Of a stretch of DNA of 64,000 nt, positions 1 through 9,867 are shown piece after piece (the first letter of the stretch is position 1; each line of letters starts with the position of its first letter). The notes under the pieces are model-generated. The model made no database searches, was not told the DNA's origin, and saw only the letters and a program-made list of their open reading frames with translations. Source of the DNA: Myxococcales bacterium (GTDB lineage: Bacteria > Myxococcota_A > Polyangia > Haliangiales > Haliangiaceae); assembly GCA_016707895.1 (NCBI GenBank), contig JADJGV010000038.1:38930-102929 (forward strand), read 5' to 3'. A program made the position numbers and the translations under genes.

Positions 1-1
1 G

Positions 2-316
2 TTCACCGCGGCGGCGTTCGCGGCCCCGGCGGCGTGGATGTTCTTCGCGATGGCGTTCGTCGCCGAGCTCGGCATCTTCCTGTCGACCTCGCCGGTCAAC
101 GCCGCGCTCCTGCGCACGGTGCCGCCCGAGCTCCGCGCGGCGTCGATGGCGTTCGGCATCTTCGCGATCCACATCTTCGGCGACCTCGGCTCGCCGCCGG
201 CGGTCGGCCTGCTGCTCGATCACCTGCACATCGTCGCCGCGATGATGGCGCTGCCGATCGTGATCGCCGTGGCCGCGTTCCTGTGGTGGCCGCGCGCGCG
301 CGACGCACAGGACTGA
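2..316 (+). CDS. MFS transporter, C-terminal fragment (spinster-like)
   Basis: The frame is open from the window edge to a stop at 314-316, so only the last ~104 residues are present. The segment has two hydrophobic helices separated by a polar loop containing PPELRAASMAFGIFAIHIFG. That loop, followed by GSPPAVGLLLD, resembles the C-terminal half of spinster-like major facilitator transporters, where a PPxLRA motif and an HxxGD motif recur. The substrate cannot be told from this piece. It ends 51 bp before the next gene on the same strand. Family call moderately sure; function unknown. Confidence 0.7.
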   Translation, partial: FTAAAFAAPAAWMFFAMAFVAELGIFLSTSPVNAALLRTVPPELRAASMAFGIFAIHIFGDLGSPPAVGLLLDHLHIVAAMMALPIVIAVAAFLWWPRARDAQD

Positions 317-367
317 TCGCCCGCGGCAACTTGCGCCGGCGCCCGGGACCGTCTACGCATCGGCGGT

Positions 368-2383
<2,016 letters not shown>

Positions 2384-2387
2384 AGAT

Positions 2388-2435
2388 CCGGCCGCGCCGA
2401 TCGTCCAACCCGCCAGCCGGCGCGCCCGCGGCCGG
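2388..2435 (+). terminator. Possible terminator-like inverted repeat after the DUF255 gene
   Basis: Nine-base arms (CCGGCCGCG at 2388-2396, CGCGGCCGG at 2427-2435) lie 5 bp after the DUF255 stop, separated by 30 bases. There is no T run, and in DNA this GC-rich such repeats can arise by chance. A TAGTAT hexamer at 2443-2448 precedes the next start. Confidence 0.3.
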
Positions 2436-2455
2436 AGGAAGGTAGTATCTGCCCC

Positions 2456-3319
2456 ATGGTTCGATCTTCGCTTCGTTCGCTCGTGGTGCTGGGGGCGCTG
2501 GCCCTCGCTGGTGCCACCACCTCGACCGCCGCCGCCGACGTGCCGGTGGCCGGCAACGCGTGGGCCTGGCCGACGCTCAAGTCCTGGCTCGAGGGCGCCC
2601 CGGTCCCCGCCGACACCGCCGGCAAGGTGGTGGTGCACTGGTTCTGCAAGCCCAAGGTCGAGGCCTGCAAGGACGACCTGGCGCGCATCTTCAATATGCG
2701 CGAGTCGACCACGACGGTCTACGTGATCGCCTACATCAACGGCACCGCGCGCGACGCCAAGAAGCTCGACCCGGTGCGCGGCGAGGTCGGCGCCGGCGCG
2801 GTGGCCTACGGCGCGCCGGTCAAGAAGCTGGTGAAGGCGCTGGGCTTCGCCGCGGTGCCGGTGTCGATCGTCGTCGACACCGAGGGCAAGGTCGCGCTGG
2901 TCACCACCACCGGCGACCTCGATCAGCTCGACGCCCGCGACGCCAAGATCGCCGAGCTGGTGAAGGGCATCACCGAGTTCACGACCACCCAGCAGGGGCC
3001 GACCGCGCCGGTGAAGACGGGCGACAAGTTCCCGGTGTCGGTCGAGGTCAAGCTGGCGAGCTGGCTGGCCTGGAACAACATGGTGCCCGAGGTGTTCCTC
3101 ACCACCGTGCCGCCCGACGTCACCTGCGACGCCAAGATGAAGCGCGGCGGCGACGTCACGATCGACGGCAAGTTCCTGCGCGCGTCGTTCCTGTGCTCGT
3201 CGACGGTCAAGGGCGCCTACGAGCTGCGCGCCGCGCTGCGCTTCGGCTACGACGCGCCCAACAAGGCCACCGGCGTCGGCGAGGACAACGTCAGCTGGAA
3301 GTTCGTCGTCAAGCCGTGA
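2456..3319 (+). CDS. Secreted thioredoxin-fold-like protein, function unknown
   Basis: The 287-residue product starts with a clear signal peptide (MVRSSLRS followed by a hydrophobic stretch to about residue 26, ending STAAADV). Residues ~55-175 look like a TlpA/AhpC-type thioredoxin fold: VVVHWFCKPKVEACKDDL sits where the active-site helix would be, but the two Cys are separated by six residues rather than two. A later AVPVSIVVDTEGKV segment matches the cis-Pro and following strand. The last ~110 residues (from TAPVKTGDKFPV) contain two further Cys and may be a beta domain. It probably acts in the periplasm; a redox role is only suggested. A hairpin lies just after the stop. Confidence 0.75.
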   Translation: MVRSSLRSLVVLGALALAGATTSTAAADVPVAGNAWAWPTLKSWLEGAPVPADTAGKVVVHWFCKPKVEACKDDLARIFNMRESTTTVYVIAYINGTARDAKKLDPVRGEVGAGAVAYGAPVKKLVKALGFAAVPVSIVVDTEGKVALVTTTGDLDQLDARDAKIAELVKGITEFTTTQQGPTAPVKTGDKFPVSVEVKLASWLAWNNMVPEVFLTTVPPDVTCDAKMKRGGDVTIDGKFLRASFLCSSTVKGAYELRAALRFGYDAPNKATGVGEDNVSWKFVVKP

Positions 3320-3327
3320 TCCGATGA

Positions 3328-3346
3328 GGGTCTTTCGCAAAGACCC
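3328..3346 (+). terminator. Hairpin 3' of the secreted thioredoxin-like gene
   Basis: GGGTCTTT - CGC - AAAGACCC is a perfect 8-bp stem with a 3-base loop, 8 bp after the stop codon. There is no T tract. The same element, with one changed base, occurs twice after the gene at 55004-55405, in the same orientation relative to that gene (see 54936-54997). This suggests a shared 3'-end or mRNA-stabilising element. Confidence 0.55.
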
Positions 3347-3437
3347 AGGTGGAGGTCGGTGGCTCGACGGGCGCCATCGCACGCCGTGGGGTTGACGGGG
3401 ACGTCGACCCACCCGAAACGCGAGATCGCCGCCGCGC

Positions 3438-6400
3438 TCACCTCAGCCGCGCGACCTTGACCCGGGTCCACAGCGGCTGGTGATCGGCGGCGAGGCGGCT
3501 GGCCTCGGCCAGCTTGTCGAGCAGGTCGTAGGCGGCCGTGACGTCCTCGTCGGCGCCGTCGCGCTGGGACGGGGTGGCGGCGGCGCCGATCGCGCGCACC
3601 GCCCGGGCCCGCAGGAACCGGGCCTCGGCGACCAGCATGATCCACACCGCCGACTCCGGCGACTTGGCGATCGCGACCATGCTCTGCACCACCGCGCCGT
3701 CGGCGTCGGCCAGCGCGGCGGTGGCCTTGCCCCGGGCCAGCGCCAGGTCGCCGCGCAGGATCAGCCCGGCGGCCAGCGCCTCCTTCCACTCGAGGTTGAC
3801 CTCGTCGTCGGCCACCAGCTTGGCGGCGATCGCGATGGCGCGGTCGACGGCGGCGGTGGCCTCGGCGGTGCGGCCGGCGCGGGCGTGGATGCGGGCGATC
3901 AGCGTCTCGGCCTGGGCCAGCTCGTTCTTGATGCCGGCGTTGGTCGGGCTGGCGGTCAAGAGCTCCGCGCGCGCGTCGCGGGCGGTGGTGGCCGACGCCA
4001 GCGCGGCGTCGAACTCGTTGGCCTGCAGCTGGGCCGCGCCGATCTTGGCGTCGCTCCACGCCACCAGCCGGCGCCACAGCGGGTTGCCGGGATCGGCGGC
4101 GAGGATCTCGGTGCGGATCGCGCGCGCCGCCTGGTAGCCGTCGAGCGCGCCGCGCACGTCGCCGCGCCACAGCCGGGCGTCGGCCAGCCGGAAGTGGATG
4201 CGCGACAGGTCGACCTGCCAGCTGCGGTTGCTGGGATCCTTGGTCAGGAGCGTCGTGTGGTTGGCCAGCGCCAGGTCGAGCAGCTGGGTGGCGTTGCGCG
4301 CGTCGCCCTTGTCGATCACCGCCAGGCCCCACGACGACAGCGCCAGGCCGCGCTCGCGGCGCCAGGTCGCGTTGCCGGGATCCTTGCGCAGCAGGCCGTC
4401 GAGGGTGGCCACCGCCTTGCCGTAGGTGGCCTCGGCCAAGGTGATCTCGCCGAGCTCCTTCTGCATGTCGGCGACCTGGGTCCGGGCCTTGACCAGATCG
4501 AACTGCCGGCTCGAGTTGTCGGGCTCGGCGGTCGCGACCTCGGCGCGCAGCTGCTCGCAGGCGCGGTACTCGGCCAGCGCGCCGGCCGAGTCGCCGCGGT
4601 ACTGCAAGGTCGACGCGATTTTCAGGTGGCTGGTGGCCAGGTCGGCGCGGGCGTCGCCGTCGCCGGCCGCGCCGCCAGCGGCGTCGGCGTCGACCACCCG
4701 CTGGCGCGCCGCCATCGACGCCTGGTACTCGGCGAACGCCTCGTCGAGGTGGCCCTGGTTGCGCAGCACGTCGCCGATCAGATCGCGCGCGGTCGCGCTG
4801 CCCAGCAACACGGCGCGGTCGTCGGGGCGCCGCACCAGCAGCGCCTCGTAGTGCACCAGCGCGTCGCGGTAGGTGGCGAGCTCCTCGGCGAACGCGGCCC
4901 GCGCGTGCAGCACCCGGCCGTACTCGACCAGCATCTCGGCCAGGATCCGCCGGCGATCGAGCGTGCGCGGGTGGTCGGCGTCGGCCAGCAGCCGCTCGAG
5001 CTGGCGCTTGCCCTCGCTGAGTGTCTCGGCGGCGAGGTCCATGTCGCCGCGCTCCTCCTCGGCCTGGCCCAGCGTGTACAGCGCGATCGCCAGCCGCTCG
5101 CGATCGCTGTCGGACAGCCCGTTGGGGTTCTGCGCCAGCCGGGTGTAGTAGTCGCGGACCTGCGCGCCGATGCCGGCCAGCAGGTCCTTGCGGCCGATCG
5201 CGCCCAGCCGGGTGCGCATGTCGGAGATCAGGTAGTCGACGACGCTCTCGGCGGCGGCGCGCCGCTGATCGGCCAGCCGGCGCTGGGCCTCGGCGCGATC
5301 GCGCTCGACGACGATCCGCCGCAGCGCCAGCGTGCCCAGCACGACGAACGCCGCCAGCGCCACCGCCGCGATCGCCACCGCCGCGCGGTGCCGGCGCACG
5401 AACCGGCCGATCCGCTCGCGCACGGTGTAGCGGTGGGCCGCGACCAGCTTGCCGGTCTGGAAGCGGCGCAGCTCCTCGGCCAGCGCCTGCGCGGTGGGGT
5501 AGCGCGCCGCCGGCTCGTGGGCCATGGCCCGGGCGATGATCGCGGTGAGGTCGGCCGGCGCGTCGGGCGCGCGCTTGGCCAGCGGCTCGACCTTGCCCTC
5601 GATCGCCGCGGCGATGACGTCGGTCGCGGTCTTGGCGGCGTAGGGCGGGGCCCCGGCCACCAGGTGGTACAGCATCGCGCCGAGGCTGAACACGTCGGCG
5701 CGCTCGTCGACCGGCTCGCCGCGGGCCTGCTCGGGCGGCATGTACGCCGGCGTGCCCATGACCGCGCCGGCGACGGTCAGGATCGGCTCCTCCGACGTGG
5801 ACGGCGCCCGCGGCCGATCGCGCTCGGTGCGGCCGCCGGGGAGCGAGTCGGGGCTGTCGTCGTCGAGGTCCTTGGCCAGGCCCCAGTCGATGACGACGAT
5901 CTCGCCGAAGTCGCCCACCAGCACGTTGGCCGGCTTGAGGTCGCGGTGGACGATCCGCTTGGAGTGGGCGTAGGCGATCGCGTCGACCGCGGCGGTGATG
6001 GTCGACAGCAGCGCCAGGCGCTGCTCGAGGGTCTTGGCGTCGGCGATCGCGCGATCCAGCGGGCGGCCGCTGACCAGCTTCATCGCGTAGAACGGCTCGC
6101 CCGACGGCCAGCGCCCGGCCTGGTACACCGGCACGATCGCCGGGTGCTGCAGGCGCGCGGTGATCAGCGCCTCGCGGCGGAAGCGCGCGCTGTGCTCGGG
6201 GTCGGCGTGCAGCAGCTCCTTGAGCGCGACCGGCCGGCCGAGGATGCGATCGGTGGCGGCGATGATGCGGCCCATGCCGCCGCGGGCGACCTCGCGCTCG
6301 GACACGTACTGCCCGGGGTCGGTGATCGGCAGGTCGTCGACCGCGATCACCAGCTCGGGCCGCGGGTCGCCGCCGCCGGCGACGGTGTCCTGGTACGACT

Positions 6401-6536
6401 CGACGCCCTGGGACCGGCGCGCGGTCGACGGGCTGCCGTCGGCGGTGGTCGCCGGCGCCGGCCGCTGGGCGGTGGCGGGCGCGATCGTCGGCGCGAACGC
6501 TTCTGGATCGCTGGGCGGCGGATCGCCGGCGCTCAT
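3438..6536 (-). CDS. Ser/Thr protein kinase with TPR-like C-terminal region
   Basis: This 1032-residue protein has a Pro/Ala-rich N-terminus and then a protein kinase domain (about residues 77-370). The Gly loop is REVARGGMGR, the ATP-binding Lys is K106 (VALKE), the catalytic loop is HRDLKPAN with D199, and GTPAYMPPEQA marks the activation segment. The metal-binding DFG is DWG (D217-W-G), so the essential Asp is kept. One membrane helix (about residues 385-408) separates the kinase from a ~620-residue helical region rich in Ala, with the periodicity of TPR repeats. The architecture suggests a cytoplasmic kinase and an outward-facing or scaffold TPR-like region. Such kinases are abundant in Myxococcota. 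The start codon lies 20 bp from that of the divergent hydrolase, so the two promoters must overlap. The target is unknown. Confidence 0.93.
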   Translation of the reverse strand: MSAGDPPPSDPEAFAPTIAPATAQRPAPATTADGSPSTARRSQGVESYQDTVAGGGDPRPELVIAVDDLPITDPGQYVSEREVARGGMGRIIAATDRILGRPVALKELLHADPEHSARFRREALITARLQHPAIVPVYQAGRWPSGEPFYAMKLVSGRPLDRAIADAKTLEQRLALLSTITAAVDAIAYAHSKRIVHRDLKPANVLVGDFGEIVVIDWGLAKDLDDDSPDSLPGGRTERDRPRAPSTSEEPILTVAGAVMGTPAYMPPEQARGEPVDERADVFSLGAMLYHLVAGAPPYAAKTATDVIAAAIEGKVEPLAKRAPDAPADLTAIIARAMAHEPAARYPTAQALAEELRRFQTGKLVAAHRYTVRERIGRFVRRHRAAVAIAAVALAAFVVLGTLALRRIVVERDRAEAQRRLADQRRAAAESVVDYLISDMRTRLGAIGRKDLLAGIGAQVRDYYTRLAQNPNGLSDSDRERLAIALYTLGQAEEERGDMDLAAETLSEGKRQLERLLADADHPRTLDRRRILAEMLVEYGRVLHARAAFAEELATYRDALVHYEALLVRRPDDRAVLLGSATARDLIGDVLRNQGHLDEAFAEYQASMAARQRVVDADAAGGAAGDGDARADLATSHLKIASTLQYRGDSAGALAEYRACEQLRAEVATAEPDNSSRQFDLVKARTQVADMQKELGEITLAEATYGKAVATLDGLLRKDPGNATWRRERGLALSSWGLAVIDKGDARNATQLLDLALANHTTLLTKDPSNRSWQVDLSRIHFRLADARLWRGDVRGALDGYQAARAIRTEILAADPGNPLWRRLVAWSDAKIGAAQLQANEFDAALASATTARDARAELLTASPTNAGIKNELAQAETLIARIHARAGRTAEATAAVDRAIAIAAKLVADDEVNLEWKEALAAGLILRGDLALARGKATAALADADGAVVQSMVAIAKSPESAVWIMLVAEARFLRARAVRAIGAAATPSQRDGADEDVTAAYDLLDKLAEASRLAADHQPLWTRVKVARLR

Positions 6537-6556
6537 CTGCTAGCAATGTACCGCCG

Positions 6557-7339
6557 ATGTCCTCGCCACTCCACGTCGTCCGCGCCGGGACCGCCGGGCC
6601 GCCGCTGATCCTGGTCCACGGCAGCGCCACCGACGCCTCGACCTGGACGATCCAGCTCGCGTCGCCCCTGACCAGCCGCTACCGCGTCGTCGCCTACGAT
6701 CGCCGCGGCGCGGGGCGCTCGCCGCGCGCGCCCGGCGTCGCGTGGCACACCATCGAGGAGCACGCCGCCGAGCTGGCCGCGCTGATCGCCGAGGCCGGCG
6801 CGCCGGCGCTGGTGGCCGGCTCGAGCTGCGGCGCCGCGGTGGTGCTGGAGGCCTGCCGCCGCTACCCGGCCGCGGTGCGCGGCGCGATCTTGATCGAGCC
6901 GCCGCTGGCCGCCAGCGACGACGCGCCGGCGGTGCCGGCCGGGTTCCTCGCCGAGCTCGACCGGCTCGCGGTCGAGGTCGGGCCCGAGGCCGCCGCCGAG
7001 CGGTTCTTGATCACCGTGCTCGGCCAGGCGGCGTGGGATCGCCTGCCCAAGCTGTTCCGCGCCCGCGCGGCCCGCGAGTGGCCGCAGATCCGCGGCGACT
7101 GCTACGCCCTCGACGCCTACCAGGTGCGGTACGCGACGCTCGGCGAGGTGGCGGTGCCGATCCGCCTGCTCGGCGGCGACCGCTCGGCGGCGTACTTCCG
7201 GCCGACCCTCGAGGCGCTGGCCGCCGCGCTGCCGCGCGCGACGCTGGCGATCATCGCCGGCGCCGGCCACATGCTCCACGCCGAGGCCCCGCGCGCGTTC
7301 GCCGAGCACGTCGACGCGCTGGCCGCGGCGACCGGCTAG
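6557..7339 (+). CDS. Alpha/beta hydrolase
   Basis: A 260-residue alpha/beta-hydrolase-fold protein. The oxyanion-loop HGSATD motif is at residues 21-26, the nucleophile elbow is G88-S-S90-C-G92 (S90 as nucleophile), and the likely catalytic His is in IIAGAGHMLH near residue 238. The cap region between residues ~110 and 190 is short and helical. No signal peptide, so cytosolic. The substrate is not predictable; esterase, lactonase or C-C hydrolase activities all share this pattern. The gene is divergent from the kinase and is followed by an inverted repeat at 7353-7377 before the regB-like gene. Confidence 0.85.
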   Translation: MSSPLHVVRAGTAGPPLILVHGSATDASTWTIQLASPLTSRYRVVAYDRRGAGRSPRAPGVAWHTIEEHAAELAALIAEAGAPALVAGSSCGAAVVLEACRRYPAAVRGAILIEPPLAASDDAPAVPAGFLAELDRLAVEVGPEAAAERFLITVLGQAAWDRLPKLFRARAAREWPQIRGDCYALDAYQVRYATLGEVAVPIRLLGGDRSAAYFRPTLEALAAALPRATLAIIAGAGHMLHAEAPRAFAEHVDALAAATG

Positions 7340-7352
7340 CCGCGACGCGCCG

Positions 7353-7377
7353 GGGGTGCGGTATCATTGCGCACCCC
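7353..7377 (+). promoter_or_regulatory. Inverted repeat upstream of the regB-like gene (shared with 9801-9821)
   Basis: GGGGTGCG (7353-7360) and CGCACCCC (7370-7377) are perfect 8-base arms around a 9-base AT-richer spacer. The inner part, GGTGCG-N9-CGCACC, has the same arm bases and spacer length as the repeat at 9801-9821. It could be a terminator for the hydrolase gene. The matching copy in a divergent promoter favours a protein-binding site. It would lie 50 bp upstream of the regB-like gene if translation starts at the GTG at 7427. Confidence 0.5.
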
Positions 7378-8686
7378 GGCCGGCCGGTTGACCGCGCGGA
7401 CGGCGGGCGGCGAAGCTGCGCGACCCGTGGCCCGCGCCTTCGAGCCCGATGAGACCGTCCGCTGGCTGGTGCGCCTGCGCTGGGTGCTGCTGGTCGGCCA
7501 GGCCGCGGCGCTGGCGATCGCCGAGGCCCGCGGCGTCCACGTGGCGGCGTGGGTGTTCGTCGCGGCGATCGTCGTGGGCGCCGCCAGCAACGTCTGGCTG
7601 GTGCGCGCGCCGCAGCCGTCGGCGGGGAGGCTCGGCGGGGTGCTGGCGCTCGACGTCGGCCTGCTGACCGCGCTGATGGCTGCGTCCGGCGGCGCGATGA
7701 ACCCGTTCACGATCTTCTACCTGGTCTACATCACGCTGTCGGCGGTGGTGCTCAGCGCGCGCTGGACCACCGTGCTCACGGTGCTGGCGGTGGTGGGGTA
7801 CGGCGCGCTGTTCGTCCTGCCGCAGGGCCCGGCCGACGCGGCGCCTTCGCACCACCACCACGCGATGATGGGCGAGGGCCAGTTCGGGACCCACCTGCAG
7901 GGCATGTGGATCGCGTTCGGGCTGGGCGCGGTGTTGACCGGGTTCTTCGTCCGGCGCCTGGGCCAGGCGATCGCCCGCCAGCGCGAGCAGATCGCGTCGC
8001 TGCGCGAGACCGCCGCCCGCAACGCCCGGCTCGCGGCGCTGACCACGCTCGCGGCGGGCGCGGCGCACGAGCTGGGCAGCCCGCTGGCGACGATCGCGGT
8101 GGCGGCGCACGAGGCGCGGCTGGCGGCCGGCACCGCCGAGGTCGGCGCCGATCTGGCGCTGATCCTGGCCGAGGTCGAGCGCTGTCAGGCGATCCTCGAC
8201 AAGATGGCGGCGCGGGTCAGCCGCGGGCTCGAGGACGGCGTCGCGATCAGCGGCGCGGCGCTGGCCGAAAAGCTGCGCGAACACCTGCCGTCGGACCGCG
8301 CGGCCGGCGTGGCGATCGCGCCGCCCCCGCCCGCGTTCGCGGTGCGCGCGCCGATCGAGCAGCTGGCGCAGTCGATCGCGGCGCTGGTGCGCAACGCCCT
8401 CGAGGCCAGCGACGCCGGCGCGCCGGTCGAGGTGCGGATGTCGACGCGCGGCGATCGGGCCGAGATCGCGGTGGTCGATCGCGGGCCGGGCATCGGCCCT
8501 GAGACCCTGGCCCGGATCGGCGAGCCGTTCTTCACCACCAAGCAGCCCGGCCGCGGGCTCGGCCTCGGCGTGTTCCTGGCGCGGGCGTTCTTCGAGAGCC
8601 AGGGCGGGACCCTGCAGCTCCGGTCGGCGCCCGGTGCCGGCACCGAGGCGATCGCGACCTTGCCGGTGGCGCTGGGGGCGGCGTGA
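7367..8686 (+). CDS. regB: RegB/PrrB-type redox sensor histidine kinase
   Basis: A membrane histidine kinase of up to 439 residues. About five to six hydrophobic segments (residues ~35-195) include GGAMNPF (108-114), the counterpart of the GGxxNPF quinone-binding motif of RegB. The phosphorylated His is H234 in AAHELGSPLATI, almost the RegB H-box. A single cysteine, C273 (EVERCQAI), sits 39 residues later, matching the redox-active Cys known in Rhodobacter RegB. The N, G1 and G2 boxes (LVRNALEAS, DRGPGIG, GRGLGLG) are intact. The coordinates use the TTG at 7367; the GTG at 7427 (VARAFEPDE) is a likely alternative and would leave the inverted repeat upstream. The stop overlaps the response-regulator start (GTGA). 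It probably senses quinone or redox state. Confidence 0.88.
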   Translation: MRTPAGRLTARTAGGEAARPVARAFEPDETVRWLVRLRWVLLVGQAAALAIAEARGVHVAAWVFVAAIVVGAASNVWLVRAPQPSAGRLGGVLALDVGLLTALMAASGGAMNPFTIFYLVYITLSAVVLSARWTTVLTVLAVVGYGALFVLPQGPADAAPSHHHHAMMGEGQFGTHLQGMWIAFGLGAVLTGFFVRRLGQAIARQREQIASLRETAARNARLAALTTLAAGAAHELGSPLATIAVAAHEARLAAGTAEVGADLALILAEVERCQAILDKMAARVSRGLEDGVAISGAALAEKLREHLPSDRAAGVAIAPPPPAFAVRAPIEQLAQSIAALVRNALEASDAGAPVEVRMSTRGDRAEIAVVDRGPGIGPETLARIGEPFFTTKQPGRGLGLGVFLARAFFESQGGTLQLRSAPGAGTEAIATLPVALGAA

Positions 8687-9222
8687 CCGCGCCGCTGGCG
8701 ATCCTGGTGGTCGACGACGACGATCGCCTGCGCGAGCGTCTCGGCCGCGCGTTCGCCGATCGCGGCCTCGCGGTGCACCTGGCCGCCGATCACGCGACCG
8801 CGGTCGCGACCGCGCAGGCCACGCCGCTCGATCGCGCGGTGGTCGATCTGCGGATGCCCGGGCCCAACGGCCTGGCGGTGGTGCGCGACCTGCTCGCGGC
8901 GCAGCCGGCCATCGCGGTGGTGGTGGTGACCGGCTACGGCAGCATCGCGACCGCGGTCGAGGCGATGCGTCTCGGCGTGCGCGACTACCTCACCAAGCCG
9001 TGCAACGCCGACCAGATCCTCGCCGCGTTCGAGGTCGAGCCCGAGCCGGTGCCCGACGCCGAGCTGCCCTACGAGGTGCCGTCCCTGGCCCGCCTCGAGT
9101 TCGAGCACATCGAGCGGGTGCTGCGCGAGTGCAACGGCAACGTGTCGAAGGCGGCGCGGGTGCTGGGGATGCACCGGCGCACGCTGCAGTACAAGCTGGC
9201 CAAGTTCCCGGTCCGCCGCTGA
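8683..9222 (+). CDS. regA: RegA/PrrA/ActR-type response regulator
   Basis: A 179-residue protein starting at a GTG that overlaps the sensor stop. The receiver domain has the acidic pocket VVDDDD (residues 9-14), the phospho-acceptor D55 in VVDLRMPGPNG and the conserved Lys in YLTKPC. The C-terminal ~45 residues form a Fis-type helix-turn-helix (NVSKAARVLGMHRRTLQYKL), preceded by SLARLEFEHIERVL. That arrangement is diagnostic of RegA/PrrA/ActR regulators. In other bacteria this pair controls respiration, cytochrome synthesis and other redox genes. Neighbouring heme-motif genes and the ccm cluster are plausible targets; this is inference. Confidence 0.92.
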   Translation: MTAPLAILVVDDDDRLRERLGRAFADRGLAVHLAADHATAVATAQATPLDRAVVDLRMPGPNGLAVVRDLLAAQPAIAVVVVTGYGSIATAVEAMRLGVRDYLTKPCNADQILAAFEVEPEPVPDAELPYEVPSLARLEFEHIERVLRECNGNVSKAARVLGMHRRTLQYKLAKFPVRR

Positions 9223-9226
9223 CCGG

Positions 9227-9754
9227 TCACGGGACGCAGAACCAGAACGTGATCGCGTCGAGCTCGACGGTCGGCGCCGCCGCGTCGGCGACCGCGACGC
9301 GGATCGACCACAGCCCGGGCATCCACAGGTTGACCGGCGCGACGTGGTAGCGGCCGTCGGCGCCGGCCGCGGTCACGTGGGCGACGACGGCGGTGCCGTG
9401 CCCGTGGTCGGGCATGAACGGCGTGATCCGCAGGGCCAGATCGTCGCGCGCGACCGCCGCGGCGTCGGTGAGGCGCAGGTCCCAGGCGCTGTTGCCGCGC
9501 GGCGGCGGCCCCGGCACCGACGCCAGCAGCGCGGCGGTGAAGCCGGCGGCGCCGGTGCGGGTCATGCCGGGCTGGTAGGTGTCGGCGCGGGTCTCGCGAT
9601 CGCAGACGCTGGGCGCGTCGACGGCCGCGTCGATCGGGGCGTCGGGCGGGGCGTCGACGGCGGCGTCGACGGCGGCGTCGAGCGCCGGAGGGGCGGCGTG
9701 GTCGTCGCACGCGACGACGCCCGCGAGGGCCAGGGCCAGGAGGGCGCAGCGCAC
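9227..9754 (-). CDS. YtkA/FixH/CopC-like lipoprotein
   Basis: The frame extends further upstream, but the GTG at 9754 gives a sensible lipoprotein signal (VRCALLALALAGVVAC, then DDHAAPP), so I place the start there (175 residues). After the lipid-modified Cys comes a low-complexity linker of VDA/IDA/PDA repeats, then a beta domain. The motifs ITPFMPDHGHG and YHVAPVNLWMPGLWSI match YtkA-like/FixH-like domains, where the HGH region and MPG-W segment recur. These domains are related to CopC-type copper-binding folds. The gene ends 5 bp from the response-regulator gene (convergent) and is divergent from the MNIO gene, sharing the intergenic region with the inverted repeat at 9801-9821. A periplasmic metal or redox role is inferred. 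Confidence 0.75.
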   Translation of the reverse strand: MRCALLALALAGVVACDDHAAPPALDAAVDAAVDAPPDAPIDAAVDAPSVCDRETRADTYQPGMTRTGAAGFTAALLASVPGPPPRGNSAWDLRLTDAAAVARDDLALRITPFMPDHGHGTAVVAHVTAAGADGRYHVAPVNLWMPGLWSIRVAVADAAAPTVELDAITFWFCVP

Positions 9755-9800
9755 CGCCGCATCGTACGGGGAGCGCGGCCGCCGCGAGCGCCGAGCCGCC

Positions 9801-9821
9801 GGGTGCGAAAATTCCACGCAC
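9801..9821 (+). promoter_or_regulatory. Inverted repeat in the divergent YtkA-like / MNIO promoter region
   Basis: GGTGCG (9801-9806) and CGCACC (9816-9821) flank the 9-base spacer AAAATTCCA. Arms and spacer length equal those of the repeat at 7353-7377 upstream of the regB-like gene. It lies 47 bp from each of the two divergent start codons, so one bound protein could control both genes. It does not fit the published RegA/RegR consensus as I remember it, so the binding protein is unknown. Confidence 0.5.
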
Positions 9822-9867
9822 CTCGCGGGCTCCGCGGCGGGGGGCGAGCCGCGGTAGGTCATGGCGC

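Noticed and set aside
2388..2435. Treating this inverted repeat as a firm terminator
   Set aside because: The arms are pure G/C with a 30-base gap and no T run, so chance is a fair explanation; kept only as a low-confidence feature.
3438..6536. Pseudokinase reading because DFG is DWG
   Set aside because: The metal Asp (D217), the catalytic Asp (D199) and the ATP Lys (K106) are all kept; only the Phe is changed.
3480..6608. Long open frame opposite the Ser/Thr kinase
   Set aside because: The minus strand carries an intact kinase domain; the plus frame is an antisense shadow with biased composition. Similar shadows opposite LigD, the TonB receptor and others were also dropped.
9754..9862. Longer N-terminus for the YtkA-like lipoprotein
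   Set aside because: The added 36 residues have no signal features; the GTG at 9754 places a lipoprotein signal at the start.
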